Shown here piece after piece: positions 59,111 through 64,000 of a stretch of 64,000 nucleotides of DNA. The notes beneath the pieces were generated by a model, which was not told the DNA's origin, did not search any database, and was given only the letters and a program-made list of their open reading frames with translations. Both the position numbers and the translations under genes were made by a program. Every line of letters begins with the position of its first letter. Position 1 is the first letter of the stretch. This stretch comes from Caproicibacter sp002399225. GTDB taxonomy: Bacteria > Bacillota > Clostridia > Oscillospirales > Acutalibacteraceae. The stretch spans positions 49,508-113,507 of the forward strand of contig DAIOKN010000005.1 of NCBI GenBank assembly GCA_036756705.1, given 5' to 3'.

Positions 59111-60505
59111 TTGAAAAAGCTTTGGGCGGCAATCCTGTGTGCTGCGCTCATTCTCTTTCCGCCGGTTGCGGCTTCGGCAAACTCCGGTCCGGTCCGAATT
59201 CAGGCTTCCCCGTATTTTTCCGTTGCGCCGCTTTCGGACTGCTCCGTCACGGTGGAAAAAGAAGACCTTTCCTTCGACTTTTCCGCGCAGAAAAAGGACT
59301 TTTACAGCCCTCTCGCGCAGGTCGCCGCGCGCTATGAGATGAAAAACCCGGATTCCGCGGAGCAAAACGTGCAGATGGCCTTTCCGCTGCTTGCAAGTCT
59401 TTCCGATTTTTCCGGAATGAAACAGGTCCGGGTTCAGGCGGACGGCAAAGATCTGCCGTTTGATATTTCGGTCGGAGAAGCGCAGGCGGGCGACGCGATC
59501 TCCCGCGCCTACTTTACGGATGAAGGAAAGTTGGATGCTTCTTCTCTGCCCTCGTTTGAAACAATTCTAAAAAGCGTTTCACAGCCTTCGGCAACACCCT
59601 CCGTTCTCTCCGGCCGGGGAACTCTGTACCGCTTTTCCAGCGCCGAAAACAGCCGCCTGAAAATCAGCCTTTCGGCACAAAAGAAAAGCGCTGCGGTTCT
59701 GACTTCCGGGGTCGACGGGGTCTCCGGCGACGGCTCCTGCTATCGGCTGGAAGGGCAGGCAGGCCCGAAAAGAGCCATATCCGTACTCATATTCGGAAAA
59801 ATGTCTGCCCCGGCCGTGCAGGCCTGCACGGAAGACGGTGAACGTAAGTCCGGCACCGCGGTGCGAACGGAGGCATCCAAACTGGACGCGGCATCGTTCC
59901 TGCGGGAAAAGATCAGGCAGACCAAGGTGTACCAGGCGTGCCCGACGGAAAAATTCCTCGCTGTGCTGACCGGCGCGGCGATGCGGGCCGCCGGGAGTGC
60001 GGCGGAGGCGGGGAATCCTTTCGGCGACGACGCACTCTATGATTTTCTGGAGCAGAAACGGATTCTGGTTCTGACCTATGAGGTTCCGTTTTCCGCCGGG
60101 CAGACGCGGCGGGTATCCGTTCAGTACCCGATGAGCGGCGCGATGGACGCGCGGCGGACTGCTTCGCCGGTGTATTCCTACGGTTACCTGCTCAGCCCCG
60201 CAAAACGCTGGGCCGGGTTCCGGAATCTGTCGATTCAGATTCTGCCGCCGAAAGAAGCGCCGTATGTGGTCAGGAGCAGCCTCCCGATGACCCGTTTGCA
60301 GAGCGGCGCCTATTCGGCAAAGCTCGCTTCCCTGCCGGATGAGGACCTGACGTTTTCCCTGTACCGTTCACAGCAGCTTGAGCCGAAGGCTTCGTCGCGG
60401 CTTTCATCGCTCGGCGGAAAGATCCTCGTTACGCTTGGCCTTGCGGTCGTTCTGCTTCTGGCGCTTTTCCTTTACAGCCGCGCAAAAAGCCGGAAAACGA
60501 AATAA
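59111..60505 (+). CDS. Secreted, C-terminally membrane-anchored protein of unknown function
   Basis: About 464 residues. A signal peptide (KKLWAAILCAALILFPPVAASA) is followed by a large extracytoplasmic region and a C-terminal membrane helix (~440-458) with a basic tail (YSRAKSRKTK). The ectodomain has repeated beta-strand patterns (VAARYEMKNPDSAEQNVQMAFPLL and LTYEVPFSAGQTRRVSVQYPM), suggesting beta-sandwich modules. No catalytic motif is seen. TTG at 59111 follows AAAGGAG by 10 bases. A lipoprotein gene with its own promoter follows. Confidence 0.65.
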   Translation: MKKLWAAILCAALILFPPVAASANSGPVRIQASPYFSVAPLSDCSVTVEKEDLSFDFSAQKKDFYSPLAQVAARYEMKNPDSAEQNVQMAFPLLASLSDFSGMKQVRVQADGKDLPFDISVGEAQAGDAISRAYFTDEGKLDASSLPSFETILKSVSQPSATPSVLSGRGTLYRFSSAENSRLKISLSAQKKSAAVLTSGVDGVSGDGSCYRLEGQAGPKRAISVLIFGKMSAPAVQACTEDGERKSGTAVRTEASKLDAASFLREKIRQTKVYQACPTEKFLAVLTGAAMRAAGSAAEAGNPFGDDALYDFLEQKRILVLTYEVPFSAGQTRRVSVQYPMSGAMDARRTASPVYSYGYLLSPAKRWAGFRNLSIQILPPKEAPYVVRSSLPMTRLQSGAYSAKLASLPDEDLTFSLYRSQQLEPKASSRLSSLGGKILVTLGLAVVLLLALFLYSRAKSRKTK

Positions 60506-60553
60506 AAGGAGATCAGGCACCGAATAAAACAAGCCGATTTCCATCGCATCCCC

Positions 60554-60582
60554 TGTACAAAAATGGCGGAAGGAAGTATAAT
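60554..60582 (+). promoter_or_regulatory. Possible promoter of the 60.7-kb lipoprotein gene
   Basis: TGTACA at 60554-60559, 17-base spacer, TATAAT at 60577-60582. Confidence 0.5.
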
Positions 60583-60703
60583 CATTTCGTATTGCGGTTG
60601 CTGCCGCTGCGTAAGAAAAACTGGGAGTTGATCATTCCGTTTGCTTCCAGTATTTTCAATGTCTGCGGCTGCTGCCCGGCCATGAAAAAGAAAGGTGGTC
60701 AAA

Positions 60704-61234
60704 ATGCGTTTTAAAACAGGAGCTCTGCTTGCCGGCATTTTACTGGCTGCATTCGTTTTCAGCGGATGCTGTGCGCCGATTCCTACCGCCGAGTGGTCCG
60801 GCAGCGGCCAGGAAAGCACCGCCGACGCGGCCGCATCCCTACTGCAAACGCAGGAAGTCTCAAAGATCGAAGTGTATTCCGCCGGAGACGGCCGCCTGAT
60901 CAAAACCGTCGAGGATTCGTCCGTTCTGAAAGAATTCCTCAAAAAGACGGCTTCCGACCTTGGAAAAGCCGCCATCGGGGCGGAAAGCGGCACAATTTCC
61001 CAAAAATCGAAGGCCCGTTACCGGTTTGTCCTCTACAAAAAGTCCGCAGCGGCCGGCAAGAGCGGGGATGAAGAAATCTGCCGCTTCACCACTTATGCGG
61101 ACAACCATACCATTCAAATGCAAATTTCACCGGATGCGGTGAAAAATATCAAGGTCCCAAGCAGTTTTCTGGACTTCACCTTTGAGGCATCCGATGAAGT
61201 CTTGCAGTATTTAAATTCCTTTGCTCAGACGTAA
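60704..61234 (+). CDS. Hypothetical lipoprotein (176 aa)
   Basis: A lipoprotein signal (ALLAGILLAAFVFSGC, Cys near 21) precedes a Ser/Ala-rich spacer and a domain of ~130 residues that starts EVSKIEVYSAGDGRLIKTVEDSSVLKEFLK, a pattern seen in several Firmicutes lipoproteins with two similar beta-alpha units. Function unknown. ATG at 60704 follows AAAGGTGG by 5 bases; a GTG nine bases earlier overlaps the site. No clear terminator separates it from the yjdF riboswitch downstream. Confidence 0.7.
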   Translation: MRFKTGALLAGILLAAFVFSGCCAPIPTAEWSGSGQESTADAAASLLQTQEVSKIEVYSAGDGRLIKTVEDSSVLKEFLKKTASDLGKAAIGAESGTISQKSKARYRFVLYKKSAAAGKSGDEEICRFTTYADNHTIQMQISPDAVKNIKVPSSFLDFTFEASDEVLQYLNSFAQT

Positions 61235-61239
61235 AGGAA

Positions 61240-61362
61240 AAATCATCGTAACGGCAAGGATAAAAACACGGTCCGGCCGGTAGTCCGGGCGCGGTGAAAC
61301 ACCGTCAGTAACCTTCCTCCTAAGGTCGTCCGTTCCTTGCTTCGCACAGCCAATTAGGAGGA
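61240..61362 (+). promoter_or_regulatory. yjdF-motif riboswitch (azaaromatic-sensing), translational
   Basis: The leader of the YjdF-family gene shows the yjdF RNA hallmarks: a GTAACGGCAAGGATAAAA block, two short helices (CCGG and CGGTGAAACACCG), and the GTAACCTTCCTCCTAAGG segment. CCTCCTAA (61316-61323) is perfectly complementary to TTAGGAGG (61354-61361), the ribosome binding site, so the structure can hide or free it. Known members bind a broad range of polycyclic azaaromatic compounds. Confidence 0.85.
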
Positions 61363-61368
61363 TTAGAA

Positions 61369-61785
61369 ATGAATGAATCTGTCAATCTGACCGTATTTTT
61401 TGAAGATCCGTTCTGGGTTGCGGTCTATGAACGCACCGCGGGCAGGAAATTGCAGGCCGCGCGCGTCGTGTTCGGCGCGGAGCCGAAAGACAGCGACGTG
61501 TATGAATTTTTCCTGAAGAATTGGAGCCGCCTGCGGTTTTCGCCCGCCGTTGCGGCGGGCCGCAGGGAGAAAACGGAGATTAACCCGAAGCGGATGCAGC
61601 GGAAAATTCATCGCCGGGTTGCCGCTTCCGGTGCGGGGACAAAGTCGCAGCAGGCGCTGAAGCTTTTGCAGGAACAGAACAAACAGGAGCGCCGGGAAAA
61701 AAGCAAAGAGGCAAAAGAAGCCGAAAAAGAGCGGAAATTTGGACTACGGCAGCAAAGGCGGAAAGAAAAACATAAAGGAAGATAA
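61369..61785 (+). CDS. yjdF: YjdF-family protein (DUF2992)
   Basis: 138 residues. The N-terminal half matches YjdF: LTVFFEDPFWVAVYERTAGRKLQAARVVFGAEPKDSDVYEFFLKNW, RLRFSPAV. The C-terminal half is a highly charged Lys/Arg/Glu helix (EQNKQERREKSKEAKEAEKE), possibly nucleic-acid binding. The biochemical function is unknown; the riboswitch suggests a response to toxic planar heteroaromatics. The ATG is 7 bases after AGGAGG. Confidence 0.92.
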   Translation: MNESVNLTVFFEDPFWVAVYERTAGRKLQAARVVFGAEPKDSDVYEFFLKNWSRLRFSPAVAAGRREKTEINPKRMQRKIHRRVAASGAGTKSQQALKLLQEQNKQERREKSKEAKEAEKERKFGLRQQRRKEKHKGR

Positions 61786-61795
61786 AAAAAATAAC

Positions 61796-61824
61796 GGGGC
61801 CGTCGGAAAAGATCCGACGGCCCC
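61796..61824 (-). terminator. ftsH terminator
   Basis: A perfect 12-bp stem (61796-61807 with 61813-61824) after the ftsH stop; on the minus strand it is followed by CGTTATTTTTTT. It probably also stops yjdF from the other side. Confidence 0.9.
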
Positions 61825-61848
61825 GCGCCATTTCCCTGCGCAGAGTCT

Positions 61849-63723
61849 TCAGGGACGGTTGAGAATTTTCATGAATTCTTCCCCCGTAATAGTCTCTTTT
61901 TCCAGCAGGTACTTTGCCAGCTCGTGCAGCTTTGCTTCATTGTCGCGCAGGATGCCAAGCGCTTTTTCATGGGACTCCTTGACGAAGGCAACTACCTTTT
62001 CATCCACCTTGGCCGCCGTCTCCGCAGAGCAGGCCAGGGAAGCGTCGCCGCCCAGGTACTGGTTCTGAACGGTTTCCAAAGCGACCATGCCGAATTCACT
62101 GCTCATGCCGTAGCGGGTGATCATGGCGCGGGCCAGTTTTGTGGCCTGCTCAATGTCGTTGGAAGCGCCGGTTGTGATGTTTTCCCCACCGAAGATCAGC
62201 TCTTCCGCCGCCCGGCCGCCGGTCAGTGTGGCAATTTTGTTTTTCAGTTCCGAGAGGCTCATCAGGTTCCGCTCGCCCTCGTCCACCTGCATGGTGTAGC
62301 CGAGCGCGCCTGACGTGCGCGGGATAATCGTGATCTTTGTCACCGGTGCGGAGTTGGTCTGCTTCGCGGCGACCAAGGCGTGCCCTGTTTCATGGTAGGC
62401 GACGATCTTCTTTTCTTCCTCAGAGATGACCGCACTCTTGCGCTGGGCGCCGGCGATGACCGTTTCCACAGATTCTTCCAAGTCGTCCTGCGTGATGGAT
62501 TTGCGCCCCATGCGCACGGCGCGCAGCGCAGCCTCATTGAGAATATTGGCCAGATCCGCACCGGAAGCGCCGACCGTAGCCCGGGCGATGGCGTTGAAAT
62601 CGGTGTCCGGTCCCACCTTGACCTCTTTGGCATGCACTTTCAGAATATCCTCGCGGCCTTTCAGATCTGGCAGATCGACCCGCACCCGGCGGTCGAAACG
62701 GCCCGGGCGCAGCAGAGCGGGGTCTAGGGAATCCGGCCGGTTGGTGGCGGCGAGCAGCACCACGCCTTTCCGCGCGTCGAAGCCGTCCATTTCTGCCAGC
62801 AGCTGGTTTAAGGTCTGCTCCCGCTCGTCATTGCCGGCGAGGCCGCCGTCACCGCGCTTTTTGCCGATGGTGTCGATCTCGTCGATGAAGACAATGCACG
62901 GGGCCTTTTCATTGGCCTGCTTAAACAGGTCGCGAATTTTGGCCGCGCCCATGCCGACAAACATTTCCACAAATTCAGAGCCGGAAATGGAGAAGAATGG
63001 AACTCCCGCTTCTCCGGCGACCGCTTTGGCCAGCAGTGTTTTGCCGGTTCCGGGAGGGCCGACCAGAAGAACGCCTTTGGGCAGCTTTGCGCCGATATCG
63101 GCGTATTTTGCCGGCACATGTAGAAAATCCACGACTTCCTTGAGGGATTCTTTTGCTTCATCCTGCCCGGCCACATCCGCAAAAATCACGCCGGTCTGCG
63201 CATCTTCCACATAGACTTTGGCTCCGGATTTTCCAAAGGACATGGCGTTTTCCAGCCCGCCCGGGAACTGGCCGCCCATCCGCTTAAGCATCCACTTCGA
63301 CAGCAGTTCGCCGATCAGCAGGAAAATCACAAACGGCAGAATCCAAGTGAGAACAAAATTCAGCAGCGGATTGGTCTGAGTTGGAATTTTAGCGGAAAAA
63401 TGGACTTTGGGGTCCGCACGCAGCTGGTTTAACAGCCTTTGCCCGTCCCCGGGCCAAATCCCGGTTTTGTAGTAACTGAGGGTGTTTCCGTCTTTCGTCG
63501 TAAAAACGAGCTGGCCGTCACTCTGTTCCAGCGCAACCTCCGTGATCTTGCCGCTGTTCAGCATGGATAAAAACTTATCGTAGCTGACCTCCGTAACCCG
63601 CTTGCTTGTCATGGACGGGAAGAACAGAGCATTGAGCAGCATAATAACGACCAAAGCCAAAAGATAGTAAACAATCATCGGCTTTTTCGGTGAGGATGTA
63701 TGGTTGTCCTTGACTTCTTGCAA
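61849..63723 (-). CDS. ftsH: ATP-dependent zinc metalloprotease FtsH
   Basis: About 624 residues. Two membrane helices (~20-40 and ~125-147) flank a small outside domain. The AAA+ module has Walker A GPPGTGKT, Walker B CIVFIDEID, and the second region of homology ATNRPDSLDPALLRPGRFDR. The zinc site is HETGH (His444), with the third ligand in the later ENITTGASNDIEQAT region. It degrades damaged membrane and regulatory proteins. TTG at 63723 is preferred: GGAGGGG lies 8 bases upstream, while the longer frame start (63780) coincides with the predicted transcription start. Confidence 0.97.
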   Translation of the reverse strand: MQEVKDNHTSSPKKPMIVYYLLALVVIMLLNALFFPSMTSKRVTEVSYDKFLSMLNSGKITEVALEQSDGQLVFTTKDGNTLSYYKTGIWPGDGQRLLNQLRADPKVHFSAKIPTQTNPLLNFVLTWILPFVIFLLIGELLSKWMLKRMGGQFPGGLENAMSFGKSGAKVYVEDAQTGVIFADVAGQDEAKESLKEVVDFLHVPAKYADIGAKLPKGVLLVGPPGTGKTLLAKAVAGEAGVPFFSISGSEFVEMFVGMGAAKIRDLFKQANEKAPCIVFIDEIDTIGKKRGDGGLAGNDEREQTLNQLLAEMDGFDARKGVVLLAATNRPDSLDPALLRPGRFDRRVRVDLPDLKGREDILKVHAKEVKVGPDTDFNAIARATVGASGADLANILNEAALRAVRMGRKSITQDDLEESVETVIAGAQRKSAVISEEEKKIVAYHETGHALVAAKQTNSAPVTKITIIPRTSGALGYTMQVDEGERNLMSLSELKNKIATLTGGRAAEELIFGGENITTGASNDIEQATKLARAMITRYGMSSEFGMVALETVQNQYLGGDASLACSAETAAKVDEKVVAFVKESHEKALGILRDNEAKLHELAKYLLEKETITGEEFMKILNRP

Positions 63724-63789
63724 AAGGGTCTCCCCTCCTTCGACAGCGCCGCGGGTGCGGCGGTCAGTCATTGCTATCAATGGAAATTC

Positions 63790-63817
63790 ATTATATCACT
63801 TTGCAGGGTAAAATCAA
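63790..63817 (-). promoter_or_regulatory. ftsH promoter
   Basis: On the minus strand TTGATT (63812-63817), 16-base spacer and TATAAT (63790-63795). Confidence 0.7.
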
Positions 63818-63876
63818 TAGGATACCTTTTCCTGCAGCGCCGCTTCGGGCAGCCGGAAAACAATGCTGAAAAAAGA

Positions 63877-63902
63877 AAAGCCTGTCTTCAGACAGACCTT
63901 TC
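63877..63902 (-). terminator. Terminator of the chemotaxis receptor gene
   Basis: A CTGTC/GACAG stem with flanking A/T pairing after the receptor stop; on the minus strand it is followed by CTTTTCTTTTTT. Confidence 0.7.
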
Positions 63903-63920
63903 TTCCATAAATCCGACCAA

Positions 63921-64000
63921 TTATTCCTCGAATTTAAACTTTTCAATCAGTGCCTTCATCTGCTGCGCCTGACCGCTCAGCTCTTCACTGGAAGCAGCCT
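63921..64000 (-). CDS. Methyl-accepting chemotaxis protein, last residues
   Basis: The frame runs off the window and ends with AASSEELSGQAQQMKALIEKF, then KFEE, the typical C-terminal end of a methyl-accepting chemotaxis protein (a methylation helix glutamate pair near the end, then a short amphipathic tail). The rest of the receptor lies beyond position 64000. This indicates a chemotactic, probably motile organism. Only 26 residues are visible, so the subtype is unknown. Confidence 0.8.
   Translation of the reverse strand, partial: AASSEELSGQAQQMKALIEKFKFEE

Overview
The window looks like chromosomal DNA of a mid-to-high-GC member of the Clostridia, most likely an Oscillospiraceae/Ruminococcaceae-type fermenter. 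The signs are Firmicutes-style ribosome binding sites with many TTG starts, ECF vitamin transporters, a dimeric-type glycyl-tRNA synthetase, families common in Clostridia (DUF4358, DUF4830, DUF4321, YjdF, EF-G-like paralogue), and phosphate acetyltransferase. This placement is inferred from gene content only. About 60 real genes fill the window. I see no rRNA, tRNA, CRISPR array, prophage or complete insertion sequence, so it is mostly core and metabolic genome.

Layout. 0-5 kb: end of a glycine-betaine type binding protein, then a minus-strand vitamin uptake region (TPP riboswitch-thiT, a second ECF S component with a methyltransferase) and HAD phosphatase/FlK-like thioesterase genes. 5-12 kb: a hairpin-rich intergenic stretch, pta, an SGNH hydrolase, a DUF4358 lipoprotein, a GntR regulator with a probable RNA leader, a GntP permease and class II aldolase. 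12-24 kb: DNA repair (OGG1-type glycosylase, endonuclease IV), a DnaA-box-like cluster, rlmB, a 1059-residue pseudo-P-type ATPase, a MITE-like palindrome, two small membrane proteins, an EF-G-like GTPase and an RsuA-type pseudouridine synthase. 24-34 kb: sugar ABC ATPase, CdaR-type regulator, the division cluster ftsE-ftsX-EnvC-like M23 protein-S41 protein, greA and lysS. 34-42 kb: response regulator-histidine kinase-HtrA, an FAD oxidoreductase, and a sulfonate/nitrate-type ABC transporter.

42-50 kb: a frameshifted Lsa-type ABC-F gene with a promoter and possible leader peptide, then the minus-strand cluster zapA-U32 peptidase-dut-DUF4321-maf-mreB. 50-64 kb: glycogen phosphorylase and a GH13 enzyme (maltodextrin use), glyS, gtrA, a BusR-like GntR/RCK_C regulator, a secreted protein and a lipoprotein of unknown role, a yjdF riboswitch with yjdF, ftsH, and the last residues of a chemotaxis receptor.

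The most unusual signal is a set of pseudoenzymes in core positions. The P-type ATPase relative has lost its phosphorylation motif (DKTGT replaced by EAQDL). The S41 protein behind ftsEX has lost both catalytic residues at exactly the expected 25-residue spacing (Ser to Gly312, Lys to Tyr337). The EF-G-like protein has lost its guanine-recognition motif (NKxD to NGLC). No single new multi-gene system can be claimed with confidence; the pseudo-ATPase behind rlmB and the ftsEX-linked pseudoprotease are the best candidates for undescribed biology.
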